Shown here: positions 1 to 10,771 of the stretch, one piece after another
Numbering within the stretch: the first letter of the stretch is position 1
Layout: the number at the start of each line of letters is the position of its first letter
Origin: Cryptomeria japonica
Lineage: Eukaryota > Streptophyta > Pinopsida > Cupressales > Cupressaceae
DNA length: 64,000 nucleotides
NCBI RefSeq assembly: GCF_030272615.1
Contig: NC_081411.1
Coordinates: forward strand, 832,959,136-833,023,135
Direction of reading: 5' to 3'
Translations under genes and position numbers: made by a program
The notes under the pieces: generated by a model
Databases searched by the model: none
Seen by the model: only the letters and a program-made list of their open reading frames with translations
What the model was told of the DNA's origin: nothing

Positions 1-511
1 TAAAGATCTATGGTTGTAGCAATAGCTATGGAATATGCTTGGCAACCTGGATATGGGATTTTATATTGGCTAACAATTCATGAAGTGGTTTGTTGTAGGG
101 CAGGTTTGAAGATTTTTTTTAGGTATCTGAGATTTCATTTAGTCTGAGTGTCTTGATAGCAGTGGAAAGGCATTTACAATCTATTGATAAGAAGCGGTCC
201 CCGAAGGCAGACCTTTGCCTCAATTTGAGAGAAGGGATAGTAAATATTTTGGGTTTGTAGGTGAATGTTCAATATAGGATGACAGATTGTATTGATTACA
301 TTGTAATCTCATAATACTGCTAAGTTGTAATGTTGTAATCATAAGTGGTCTTTTTGTAACTGGACTTAATGTCTCGGGCAAGGCTGGAGGTTTTCTCATC
401 TTCGCTCTTTCCTACCGATGCCCACACTGAGTGGAGATTGTAATGCAATGTAATGAATTTTTAATCTAATAAAATTTTATGGCTTCGGCCTTTTACCGAT
501 CAAAAAAAAAA
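1..511 (+). mobile_element. LINE (non-LTR retrotransposon) 3' end, partial
   Basis: The window opens inside a non-LTR element. The first codons read AIAMEYAWQPG, which resembles the RNase H or C-terminal stretch of plant LINEs (an AleyAwqhGf-like motif), and the frame then decays. A 3'-UTR-like tail follows, with AATAAA at 468-473 and a short A-run at 501-511, as expected for target-primed insertion. The 5' part lies outside the window. It could instead be the tail of a retroposed host mRNA, because the coding match is short. Confidence 0.5.
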
Positions 512-1000
512 GAACTAAATATAAAACAATCTTATATTTTTTTTTATAAATTTAGATGTAAACATATTAAAACTTTTGAAAAAAAATAAATGTGCATGTT
601 TATTTGAGGAATATGAAAACACTATCAAAAGAAAATAAAGATGAATACCTTAATTTATTAAAAATATATATAAAAATGAGTAGAAAGCTAACAAATAGCT
701 TGACATTTTGGTAATGGTTTTGTAAAAGGATGAAATTTGAATATGCTATTTTATGTTTAAAATGAGTATTAAATAACAAAAATAGAGTCCCAACATTTAG
801 GCTTGGAGGCTTACGCGACATTTTATTTTTTTATTTTAAAATTACAAATGTAAGCATGTTATAACACTTGACTTTTGTAGTATATTGGACAACAAAAAGT
901 GGCCAAATCAAACATTTTGAAAAAAAATTGAGTGCATTATGCAAAATTTATTGTAATGCACCCACTTTTTGGTCAAAGTGGGGCATTCAAGTAAACATTT
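512..1000. other. AT-rich stretch, no gene seen
   Basis: No coding signal, RNA gene or clear repeat was found. Short open frames here are AT-rich chance frames without recognisable motifs. Confidence 0.6.
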
Positions 1001-1044
1001 GGGTGTGTGCACCAAGATGGTGTGCAAAAAAGTGGACACACACC
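1001..1044 (+). repeat. Left copy of an inverted motif pair (partner at 14150-14196)
   Basis: The stretch contains GTGCACCAAGATGGTGTGC followed by an A-run and GTGGACA. The same words occur reverse-complemented at 14150-14196. The centre is itself nearly palindromic, but the flanking GTGGACA and A-run fix the relative orientation as inverted. Together the two copies bracket about 13 kb. Whether they are transposon ends is inference. Confidence 0.5.
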
Positions 1045-1098
1045 AAAAAAAAGTTGAAAAATTAGCAAACCATGTTCACGTTTTAAAATTTTAAAAAA

Positions 1099-1216
1099 CC
1101 CCGTACGCGGTTAGGTACATGCCCGAGCCTAAAGGGACAAAACTGCATACGCAGTCCTTTAGGAACTAGGACCCCATACGCGGTTTTAGCTCCTAAAGGA
1201 CAGTGTACGCGGTCCT
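1099..1216 (+). repeat. Motif cluster 1: four CCCRTACGCGGTT-type words
   Basis: Four near-palindromic CpG-containing words lie at 1099-1110, 1145-1154, 1172-1185 and 1204-1216, each of the form CCN(C/A)(G/A)TACGCGGTTT, in an otherwise AT-rich region. The same word recurs in two more clusters (9508-9634 and 13373-13444) in the same orientation. Clusters 1 and 2 are both followed by a CTTGT..AATAAAT sequence. Such clusters resemble subterminal protein-binding arrays or a promoter element; the function is unknown. Confidence 0.6.
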
Positions 1217-2950
1217 TGTCAATAAATTTATTAGTTTTTAGTCGACTATATCATTTTATCCCGTGGCCGAGAGCAAATTTAAGGGGTTTTTTTCTTCCAA
1301 ACTATGCATGGGCTACGTATTTTCACACCCAAACGCCATGGAAAGAGGTCGGTTACGCATTTTTTTTTGTTTTTTTGCACATTTGATAAATTTTATTTAT
1401 GTTTTCAATTTAAATTCGCTGATTTTTAGTTTTTTCATTTTTTGTTACCAATATCATATTCTAAAAATCTAGAACCACAACAAGATGCACCTCAAAAACC
1501 ACAACAAAACCCTCAGGATACACCTCCATCTCCTCCTTTAGACCGTACAACAACTACGCAGGAGGATTTGCTTAATCATTTAGGGCAAAACACTGCTAAA
1601 ATAACTAGACTGATTAATAGATTGAAAACATCTGAGCTTGAGCATCATTTATCCCTTGTCACTAGCCTAGAAACATTGGCTAGTGGTGCCACTATAGTTT
1701 CGAGTCAGATTGCAAAACTATAGGGATAGGTGTCGCACTTATTATGCTGATGGGTTATCATATGATGCAATGAAAAGAAAAAATATAAGTATAGCATAAA
1801 TATGTGCTCTTTTTGTTGATCCTAGAACTGGTGAGTCCTTACCTCTTAATGCAAAGAGGTTTCCCATACATTGGTGTACCAATGTGCAGATGAAGAAATT
1901 TTTTTGGAATAGGTGGTGGATGTTCTTTGACGAACCACCTTGTAACAATTTTGAGGTTCTATTATATTTTTTGAGGAAAGTATATTGTGAGTTTGTCCTC
2001 AATGAGCGGCCTAATTATTTTGATATGAGAGAGTTTTCATGGTAGAGGTGGTAGCTCTGCCCAAGATAGACTTGGAGCTCGTAGGGTATTAGACCCGCAG
2101 AGTTGTCACCCCCTAGCACCCAAACCCAAGGTGCATGCATGCGATAGTCCCAGTAGACCTGAAAGAGTCGATGGAGCTAGAGACTCTTCAAGTGGCCACA
2201 ACATTGACTGATGTGATCATCCAGCATCGGACACGGTTAGCACACCCTCTTGGCCTAGACGATGATCCATTAACTAAGGTAGCTGGTGTTGGTCAGCCCA
2301 TTGAGCATGTGTGTCCCACTTGCTCGGGCATATGCACAGGGATGGATGTTGAGGCCAGTGCAAATGGTTCCACGTCCCATCTGTGCACGATTTGCGGGAG
2401 CAAATGTAAGACCCATACGACTAAGGATGTGGCGTTGATGGATGAATTGATGGACATGTTGTTTGCTAGTCAGTCACAGACACAAGTGTGTTGATTTGAA
2501 TTCATAATATTTTATTTATCAGTCACTTAAAATTTATAATTGTAAATAAATTTTCATTTATAGATTGATTTAAATTGATACAAACAATATGCATTTCAGG
2601 ATGTAGTAGCGGATGTTAATACACCATCTGATATTCCTCCCACAGTTATTGCAGCTGTAATTTCGACGCCTGAGGTATAAATTTTGTAGTTCATGTTAAA
2701 ATAGAATAGTACTTTTAATTCAAAAAAAATTATAAGATATACTAACTCTCTTTAATGCTTGACAAAAAAAAAATTGTAGGCGTTGACAGGGGACCAATTG
2801 TCCCACATTGATGATGTCACGCTCTTAGTGATCGATTTTGGCCTACAAAGATATGCGGTATCATATTTTGTACACCTCATTTTATGTATTCTTTTGATGG
2901 AATATGCAAGTCATTTAATTTTAGATTTGTTAAATTATGTTTAATACTAT

Positions 2951-4500
2951 TGTAGTCACATAAATCTGTCCACTTAATTAATTGAATATTTAGTATTTAT
3001 TTGATTATTTAACCATCAATCAATAATTAATTAAATTAATATTTAAATAATTCATCTTAACCCTCTTCTCCTATTAATTAAATAAATTATTCAATTTATT
3101 TGATTTAATTCACTTGACCAAATTCATACCATTAATTAAATAAATAAATCATATTTGTTTAATTAAATCTTCTCTCACATTTAAATAAATTAATATTTAT
3201 TTAAACCCCCCAAAATCCCATCTCTCACATTTAAATAAATTAACATTTATTTAAATCACCTTTATTCTCCACCCACTTGCATTTTCCTACAAATACAAGT
3301 TGCACAACTATTTTAAATAAATAAATTATTTATTTAAAATCCTATTTATCCTCACCCACTTGAAACCTTTAATGGTTTCCCTTAAAGTCTTCAAACTCAA
3401 TGGCTTCCTTCTATAGTCTTCTTAAGCCTTTAATGGTTTCCCTTAAAGTCTTCAAACTTAATGGCTTCTTTCTAGAGTCTTCTTAAGCCTTTAATGGTTT
3501 CCCTCAAATTCTTCAAGCATTTAATGTTTTATCTTCCTTTTTCTCATGTAAATAAATTTTGATTTATTTCAATAAAATCCAAATTCACATTCACATTTAA
3601 ATAAATAAATATCTATCCAAATGCAAATTACACCATTTAATTGAAATAAATGATTTTATTTCAATTGAAAATCCCAAAATTCCTCCCACTTGCATTCTCC
3701 TACAAAACCCACTTGCAATCCTAACCCCCTTCTAGATTCTTCTAACCCCTTCCTAATTAGCCTAATCCATCCCCTAAATATTGTCACATTCCTAAGCAAC
3801 TTGGAGTCACTTCTCAAAAACCTCCAAAGTCTTCAATAACCATTAAAGGTTGTATGTATTCAAATGGTTAACCTCTAAAGTCTTCCAAACCATTAAAGGC
3901 TCTTACATAACCATTTATGGTTAACTCACATTTTTACCTTTGGTTAGAGACTTTCCCCTAACTTAACCATCCTTTTGACTCATGGGTCTCTTCAAATCAT
4001 TTATTTCTTTGACTAAGGTAACCATTTAACCCTTGCACATTCATTTATCCCTTGGATAAAAAGAATATCCATTAACCTAACCCTAACCCAACCCCCTGGG
4101 GTAACCATCATGTCCCCTCAAGCATTTAATGCTCCTTATCTCTCCTCTCAAGCATCCTCATGGTGACACTTGTCAACATGGGATTGGGTTGAAAGTATCA
4201 CATGGATTGAATATCTTTCAATCCTAACCCTTGTTAAGATTGCTCAATCTTAACCATTCGTTTCCCCATTTCTTCTATAAATAGAACCCTTCTCCTCAAG
4301 CAAAAAGGGAAGCATTAGAGTATTGTTGTTATATTGGTATTAGCATAGAGCTTTTTCATAGCATCACTATCTACACTTGCATAGCATTTGCTTATCATAT
4401 TCAACCATCTTGAATCTCCATATGGCATCCATGGCTAGTGCTAAAATCTGAGAGCTACACTCATGTGGAACTTGGAGAGGAGAGGAACAAGGGAGGGGCA
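2951..4500 (+). mobile_element. Solo LTR of a Ty3/gypsy-type element
   Basis: This 1550-bp insertion begins TGTAGTCACA and ends GGAGGGGCA. It is flanked by a perfect 5-bp target duplication, ACTAT, at 2946-2950 and 4501-4505. It lacks coding capacity and carries TATAAATAG at 4276-4284, the expected place for an LTR promoter. Its start and AT-rich TTAATTAATT composition resemble the LTR at 53117-54375, so I infer the same broad family. Solo LTRs arise by recombination between the two LTRs of a full element. It lies within an intron of the unrecognised gene. Confidence 0.85.
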
Positions 4501-5362
4501 ACTATGAGCATCTTGATTAGAATTTGGAGGAGTATAGTTTATCTATTCTATATTTGTATGCTTTCTATTTCATGCTTAATATCTCTGTTGATATGCCTGT
4601 TTAGGATCATCTTTTGTTGCTAACACTAACGTTTGTTTCTTGTGCTCTTGTGTGTGTTGCCATCAAGCATATTTTCTAATCCTTTTTGCAGAGCATCAAT
4701 TATCTACTAATATCTCGTGTTAATTTTGTTTGTTTTAGGGTACCCCCTCCATGTCTAGGCCTCATCCTCAGCGAAAGAAATCCTCGACGGCGCCTAAATG
4801 TGGGAAGAAGGTAATTGAACACATTTTTAATTGTATAATTGTTTGAAAGGGTTGAAATTGTCTTAGTTGGAATTTGTAGATTGATTAGTGTTTTTTGTCT
4901 GTTTTATATACAGTGGCCATTGGGCTTTGTAGAATTGTTGAATGCACCTGATACGCCAGAGGATCAAGAGAGGGCAGAGGTATGTATCTCTACTTTATTT
5001 TCTTGATTTGATGATTATATGCACATGTACATGTGAACTTGTGATAAATTATAATCTTATCATTTTTCATACAGGAAATATCCATAGTCGCTTCATCAAT
5101 GGCGAGCCCTCCTCCGTATACAAGAGAATCATCTCAGGCTCCGGTACACTTTTGTTTTATATATTTCATTAATTGCATTTAACCTACAATACTTATCATT
5201 ATATTAATTGTATTTAATCTTTAATCATTTTTCGTATAGGTAATAGCTCCATAGTTGCTCCATTAATGGCGAGCACTCCTCAAACTACTGGAGAAGTATC
5301 TGAGGCTCCGGTACACTTTTGTTCTCTATATTGTAGATTTTTAATGTTCTTGATCTATATAT

Positions 5363-6110
5363 GTGGGTGAACCCACAATAGTGGGTTACACTTTTTTGCC
5401 AACTTTGGCATTGCAATATTCATTTTTAGAAAAAAAAACTTCAGATTCAGACACCTATTACTTCTAAGCCGTAAGAAATTTGTAGATGATGTGAACTAGT
5501 GATTTGTGTCATTTTGTATGTAGATTCTAAAAAAAAAATTATAATTTTTGGAATCAATTTGCTTCCATTTTTCTATCTCCCTTGAAAACTAGTTTTTTCT
5601 CAAAAAAAAACATTTTTAAAGAGTGATACTCACTCTGTATAGCATAACTTTTTTTCTATAATAGATATGATCGTGATTCTTTCGAATTTGGTTTTGTAAC
5701 ATCCATACCTAGTGTTTGCAATTGGTTTTGTAACATTATCTTCAATATTTCATATTTTATTAAGATTTGAAGTCGAGTTAACTGTAATTTTGACATATGT
5801 CAATTTGATATTACAGAACTTGTTGTATATGTAACAGAAATTAATTTATTTGTTTTTGTTGGAAATATGATTTCAATACCTAGTGCGTAAATATTTTCCA
5901 AAATATTTTCCATTGCAAGTATGATTTAGAAATAGAGAGGTTTTATCCAAGAAATTTTGATCTAAGAGCCTTTGATCTAACTCTCTTCAATTAATTTCTT
6001 CAAATGGGACCTCTTAAAGTTTAAATCGTTATATTTTCTAAAAAATGTATTATTTCAACAAAAATTAGGATGTACCAAAAAGTGGGAACCAGCATTGTGA
6101 GTTCACCCAT
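5363..6110. mobile_element. Small non-autonomous element with terminal inverted repeats (MITE-like)
   Basis: The left end reads GTGGGTGAACCCACAAT and the right end, reverse-complemented, reads ATGGGTGAACTCACAAT. Similarity continues for about 35 bp through a CACTTTTT word. The roughly 750-bp interior is AT-rich and non-coding. No clean target duplication is visible, so the exact ends are uncertain by a few bases and the superfamily is not assigned. Part of the interior (GATGTGAACTAGTGATTT) recurs near 14260, next to the right copy of the 13-kb inverted motif pair. Confidence 0.6.
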
Positions 6111-6265
6111 GTTAGTACATTGTATTAATTAAATTTAATCTACAATAGGCCCCTTCATGGTTCAGCCATAACTTGGATCCTTTGAAGTTTGTGTTCAAGA
6201 AAACTCCTAAGACTAACAAGGAGAAGAAGAAGAAGAAGACAGTAGATCCTAGATCGGCAGATTAG

Positions 6266-7172
6266 GTAATCTACATTTCAATTGTAAAGAAATTATGGTT
6301 AAATGCATAGTTATGTTGATAATTGTGAACTATTTTCTACAAAAGGAATCTAACTGGCTTTTGAATTGTGGTTGTGCAACCATCTACAGAGTTGCATATT
6401 GCATCAAAGAGGATCGATTTTGATGATCCACCACAAGTATAGGATCATATAGTGCTATTTGTGGTCATTGAATGACCAATACATGTAGATATATTCTACA
6501 TTTTTATTGTATATCGATTTGGACATGGCATATGCCACATTTTTGTAAAACTTGTATTGACTTGGAATATATGCCTTTTTTATATATATGTGTTGATATT
6601 CAATCCAATAAATGTGTATTGTGTTCATTATTGTGCATTTCGTTGATATTGATAGGCATATTCAATACATACAGAATTTGTTCATTGTGTTGATTATTGT
6701 GCATTTTGATATATATAGATGATTATTTATAATTGATACGGTCAATTTTTGCTCAAACTATTCAGTGTATTTGGTGGCTGCCCTTTTATAAAGTTAAATG
6801 AATATTTGCCTATGTAATCAACAATATGAATATAAACAAAAAAAATCTATGATATAAAGCATTTCAATTGTGGCATATGATTTGATAAGCTTTCTAAAAT
6901 ATTGAATTAACCCTATAAAACTCCTTGTCTCAATCAAAATGAAATTCAATGGTAATGGTCAGATTTGATCTGTGGTAATGATCACTGGATGCTTTTGATT
7001 CCTTTCGTCAAATTTTGGTTTTTGTCTTGTTTTCCATTTTTTTAATCTAAATAAGGTGATTTGGGACCATTAATGATCATTTGAAGTCATTTGTGAAAGT
7101 TTGGGGTCATTTGGATAAAAGATGTAAAAGTTGCTCAGTTGTTGTCAAAGTTGTCAATGTTGTCACTTTTTT
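6266..7172. other. No gene seen
   Basis: AT-rich DNA downstream of the unrecognised multi-exon gene. Open frames here are short and carry no recognisable domain. Confidence 0.5.
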
Positions 7173-7770
7173 GTCATGGGTACAAACCAACATCACGAGC
7201 ATGTCTAGGTGGGTGGGTTTACGCTAGAAATGCTCTTGTTGTGCCTCTCAATGCGTCGAAACATTGAGACCCATACCTTACTGGCGCGATCTCAAGTGCC
7301 CTGAGTCCAAAAAATTGTCAAACTTTGACGGACAGTTTCTCACAATCCAAGATGCATATGATCCATTTGAACCTATAGGGTCACGTGAGGCTCGTCTACA
7401 ATGACCAATCTCAGTTTCTGACGACTTGGGGCCATTTTCAAATGGTAGTGTTTTTTCACCTACTGCAAAAACCATCAGTGGCATGCAATGCAAAGTTGCA
7501 AGATAGGCTAGATTTAATTTCGTTCGCCATGGGCACAAACCAACATCACGAACGCGTCCAGGTGGGCAAGTTTATGCTAGGCATGCTCTTGTTGTGTCTC
7601 CCAATGCGCCCGAACGTCGAGAGCCATACCCTATCGATGCGATCTCTTAAGTGCCCTAAGTCCAAAACATTATCAAACTTTGATGGACTATTTCTCGCAA
7701 TCCAAGACGTATATGATCGCTCTGTTTGAACCTATAGGGTCATGTGAGGCTCGTCTACAATGACCTATCT
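7173..7770. repeat. Direct tandem duplication, period about 353 bp
   Basis: The stretch at 7173-7410 is repeated at 7526-7770. Shared landmarks are CAAACCAACATCACGA, ATGCTCTTGTTGTG, a TCAAACTTTGA word and GAACCTATAGGGTCA. The copies differ at many CpG/TpG positions, so the duplication is not recent. Neither copy keeps a convincing long reading frame; the origin is unknown. Confidence 0.75.
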
Positions 7771-8323
7771 CAGTTATCTTCCTGGTCATCCCAAAATAAT
7801 TGTTAGTCGTTTCTAATCCTGTTGTTATCATGGCGCCCTCTACAAGCCCATTCCTAACAAACTATTATAATATGAGGGCGAAATGGAATAGAGAGAAAGA
7901 GGGAGAAGGAAGACAAGAAACAAATTGCTAGCTCTCCTCCATTCTCACTCTGTCTCTCCAAAGGGTGTTTTCTCTCGTCCAAGCCAAAAAGAGGCCTTTT
8001 TCTCTTTTGGCCTTCTTCAAACAATCCAAATGCCTAATTTTTGCTCTCCTCCCTAAATCCTCAATAGGAGAAATTCATGCAAATGACGTCAACAACTGAT
8101 GTGCATTCACAAGTTTAAGGGCTAATGCCAGAGTCGTGGCCTATACACCTCTAAAAGTTTTCCTTCCCAAGCTCTCTAACTGAAAACCCACCACAGGAAA
8201 AGACAAAACTCCCACTTCCAAACATGGCTTATCTCAATGCCAAAACCAACCCGGCTTATCACATCACATAAACTCAAAACCCTTAAGATATTCAAAACAT
8301 AGTCACATATATTCAAAAAATAG
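7771..8323. other. No gene seen
   Basis: Contains a purine-rich patch near 7890-7920 and otherwise unremarkable sequence. Nothing supports a gene. Confidence 0.5.
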
Positions 8324-9199
8324 TCACAAAACATAGTCACAAATCATAGTCACCTTGTCTTTGTGTGGTAGTCTACCCGAGAATGCCCAAAGAGAATTAT
8401 TGTAAGGATCCTCTATTTTCTCCCACCTATATAATGCTTTACGTAATGTTGTTCTACTTATGTTTAATGACTTTCTTGTTTTGCTTATCAAATGAGCTTT
8501 TTTTATTTTCTTGTTCATTATGGTTGATGTAATAACACGTCGAGTAACATTACAATCTTTAGTACGTGATTTTGAACCAATAGCTTGATATGCATCAAAT
8601 AGATTTCTCACAATAGTTCTTTCACTATTACTTTTGGATGATCTTAGGCCTAGAATTTTCATTGTCTCTCTAAAATTCAAATTTTTAATCATTTCAACAA
8701 TTAATTTGCATCTTGCAATTTGATTTAAGTTTTCAAAATAGTTTTGCCATATTATTTTAACCATTCTCCTACAAGTTCGTTCATTCATTTTATCGGGCAT
8801 TGGCTTCAAAATATTCTCATTTATGTCAATTAGATACTTTGATTTCCTACAAATGATTCTAGGAGGTGTTAACATCGGTGCATTGTGTGCATTAGGTACA
8901 TTCATTGTATCAAATAGAGTCGGTGTATGGTCATCATTGCGTGCATTAGGTACATTCATTGCACTAGGTTCATACGGTAAATCAAATGTTGTTGGTGCAT
9001 CTTCATCATTTGTTTGATTATTCATTGTGATCTCTTCTTCAATTGCATTATGTTCATTTGGTAAATCAAATTGAGATGTTGAGGATGATGTACCTTCTTG
9101 TCCCATTGTTCTTATGTCACGTAATTTATTCATACGTTGCCTTTGTCTTTCCTTTTCAGCCTCTTGTTGTTCCATCATTCCTCGCTTGTTCTTTCCCAT
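8324..9199 (-). CDS. Unrecognised 291-residue ORF, possibly mobile-element derived
   Basis: An intact frame starts MGKNKRGMMEQQEAEKERQR, a charged, probably helical N-terminus. It is followed by a low-complexity middle with a repeated Asn/Pro/Ala-rich segment (MNVPNARN and MNVPNAHN, residues about 75-110). The C-terminal half (about 130-291) is basic and probably helical, with helix-turn-helix-like spacing and the ending SGRLPHKDKV. I cannot name the family. Layout and repeat-rich context fit the N-terminal part of a transposon protein whose downstream exons are missing. It points away from motif cluster 2 at 9508-9634. A domain-poor host gene is the alternative. Confidence 0.4.
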   Translation of the reverse strand: MGKNKRGMMEQQEAEKERQRQRMNKLRDIRTMGQEGTSSSTSQFDLPNEHNAIEEEITMNNQTNDEDAPTTFDLPYEPSAMNVPNARNDDHTPTLFDTMNVPNAHNAPMLTPPRIICRKSKYLIDINENILKPMPDKMNERTCRRMVKIIWQNYFENLNQIARCKLIVEMIKNLNFRETMKILGLRSSKSNSERTIVRNLFDAYQAIGSKSRTKDCNVTRRVITSTIMNKKIKKAHLISKTRKSLNISRTTLRKALYRWEKIEDPYNNSLWAFSGRLPHKDKVTMICDYVL

Positions 9200-9507
9200 C
9201 GTTAATACCGGTTGTCCTAAATAGAGTCATATTACATATATATGTAAACAAAAGTTCTTAAACAATCAAATAACCATAAAATTGAGCATTATCATTATTT
9301 TTAAATTAAAACTATTAAACAATCACAATAACATTGACCAAGCTAATAAGAACAACAATTCAATCATTTGAAATCATGCATAACAAAAATTTCACTTACT
9401 TCTACATATAAAATTGTCATAGAAGCGCAGTAGCAGTTACAATGGGGCCTTCAACGACCTCAAAAACTTCTTTTGAGGTAGTTGGGCAACTAAAAGTATG
9501 TCCAAGA
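9200..9507. other. Upstream region of the 8324-9199 ORF, nothing specific seen
   Basis: AT-rich non-coding sequence between the minus-strand ORF and motif cluster 2. It could hold the ORF's promoter, but no convincing TATA box or splice site was identified. Confidence 0.4.
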
Positions 9508-9634
9508 ACCACGTACGTGGTATGTTTAGTAACCCCGTGTGCGCTTTTAGTCCCTACAAATGCTCAGCAAACCAACATCCATATTCCAAGTACCTCGTAT
9601 GCGCTTTTAACTTATCAAAACCCCGTATGCGTTA
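9508..9634 (+). repeat. Motif cluster 2: four GTATGCG-type words
   Basis: Words at 9508-9521 (ACCACGTACGTGGT, a perfect palindrome), 9533-9550, 9593-9610 and 9621-9634 follow the pattern CCNCGTRTGCGCTTTTAG. Orientation matches cluster 1. It lies between the minus-strand ORF (8324-9199) and the plus-strand BTB fragment, so it could act as a shared promoter region or be a subterminal array. Confidence 0.6.
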
Positions 9635-9654
9635 CTTGTAATAAATAAAATGTG

Positions 9655-9726
9655 AAGGAAAAGGGAGGGAGGGAGAGGGAGAGAAAGGGGGAGAGGGAGA
9701 GAGGGAGAGGGAGAGGGAGAGGGGTG

Positions 9727-9801
<75 letters not shown>

Positions 9802-9860
9802 GTGGGAGAGAGAATGGAGAGGGGAAGGCAGGGAGAGGGAGAGAAAGGGGGAGAGGGAGA

Positions 9861-9932
<72 letters not shown>

Positions 9933-10026
9933 TAGGGAGAGGGAGAGAGAGAGAGAGGGGAGGGAGAGAGGATGGAGAGGGAGAGGGAGGGGAAGGGAGA
10001 GAAAGGGGGAGAGGGAGAGATAGGGA

Positions 10027-10106
<80 letters not shown>
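9655..10106 (+). repeat. Long GA/GAGAGG microsatellite tract
   Basis: About 450 bp of nearly pure purine on the plus strand, made of (GA)n runs separated by GGGAGAGGG-type interruptions that recur as a higher-order pattern. Arg/Glu-rich and Ser/Leu-rich open frames across it are artefacts. Polypurine/polypyrimidine tracts of this length can form triplex DNA; that is general knowledge, not something shown here. Confidence 0.95.
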
Positions 10107-10107
<1 letters not shown>

Positions 10108-10141
10108 CCATTGTCTTTTGTTTTATAATATATTGGTAGGT

Positions 10142-10481
10142 GAATAGGTCAGATGTTTTTCGAGCCATGTTTGAAGGGGATCTGATTGTTCAAAAGAAAG
10201 GAGTGATTGTGATAAAGGAGGTGGGAGATAAGATTATTATGTTCCAAGTGGTATATAACGAGATGGGTAAACAGAATATAGTGATGAAAGAGGTGGGAGG
10301 AGAAAGTGTTGTGTTTCAGGTTGCAGGTTTCATGGAGAACGAAAGAGTAGAAGTGATAATGGAGGAGGTAGGAGGAGAAAGCTTGAAAGTGTTTATGAAT
10401 TTTCTCTACACAAGAAAAGTGGGTGATAATGAAATTTTTGCCGATTATAAACAACTTAAGAGGCTTGCAGCCAATTTTTAG
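10142..10481 (+). pseudogene. BTB/POZ domain gene fragment with internal tandem expansion
   Basis: After an AG at the end of the GA-rich stretch, the frame reads RSDVFRAMFEGD, the classic BTB/POZ motif. It ends with ESLKVFMNFLYTRKV and LKRLAANF, the later BTB helices. Between them a segment of about 25 residues containing (M/I)KEVG(G/D) and VFQV is repeated about three times, which is not normal for a BTB fold. The first beta strands are absent and a stop follows at 10479-10481. BTB proteins usually serve as CUL3 ubiquitin-ligase adaptors, but this piece is unlikely to do so. It directly precedes a repeat array that recurrently includes sequence from its 3' flank. Confidence 0.65.
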
Positions 10482-10736
10482 ATAAAGAAGTTGTTTACCA
10501 AGTTGAATTTGTGTATGGATGGGATATGGAGGAAGGGAGAGAGGGGGAGCATGCTGGTTTGTTATTTTTTGTAACCAGTATTGGTACTGCTTTTTATATT
10601 GTAATAATGGTTCATCTTGCCACCTTAGGACACCATATGACCCCTTAGGACATCATATGCTCCTTATAAAGGGACATGTAGTGTGCTAAGGGGTCGCATG
10701 ATGTCATTAGGTGTTATGTGGAGTCTTAAGGGAGAA

Positions 10737-10771
<35 letters not shown>

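Larger units (their letters stand above)
1442..6265 (+). pseudogene. Unrecognised multi-exon gene, decayed at its 5' part, interrupted by two insertions
   Basis: I do not recognise this protein. The 5' part is broken: a Pro/Gln-rich start (1442-1723), then a frame from about 1720 to 2043 with one internal stop (about 1798), then an open frame 2135-2485 with two CxxC pairs (CPTCSG and CTICGS). Downstream, short exon-like blocks with AG/GT borders continue in one phase: 2600-2674, 2780-2857, 4739-4810, 4914-4979, 5075-5143, 5240-5310 and 6149-6265. The last ends in a Lys-rich tail and TAG. All blocks but 5240-5310 are multiples of three, so the introns are phase 0. Blocks 5075-5143 and 5240-5310 are duplicates of each other, and the second has gained 2 nt. 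A solo LTR sits in the 2858-4738 intron and an inverted-repeat element in the 5311-6148 intron. It could be a transposon-encoded accessory gene or a decayed host gene. Confidence 0.45.

Noticed and set aside
9632-10168. Open frames of 115-178 residues across the GA tract
   Set aside because: They are Arg/Glu or Ser/Leu repeats produced by the (GA)n microsatellite, with no domain or codon bias.
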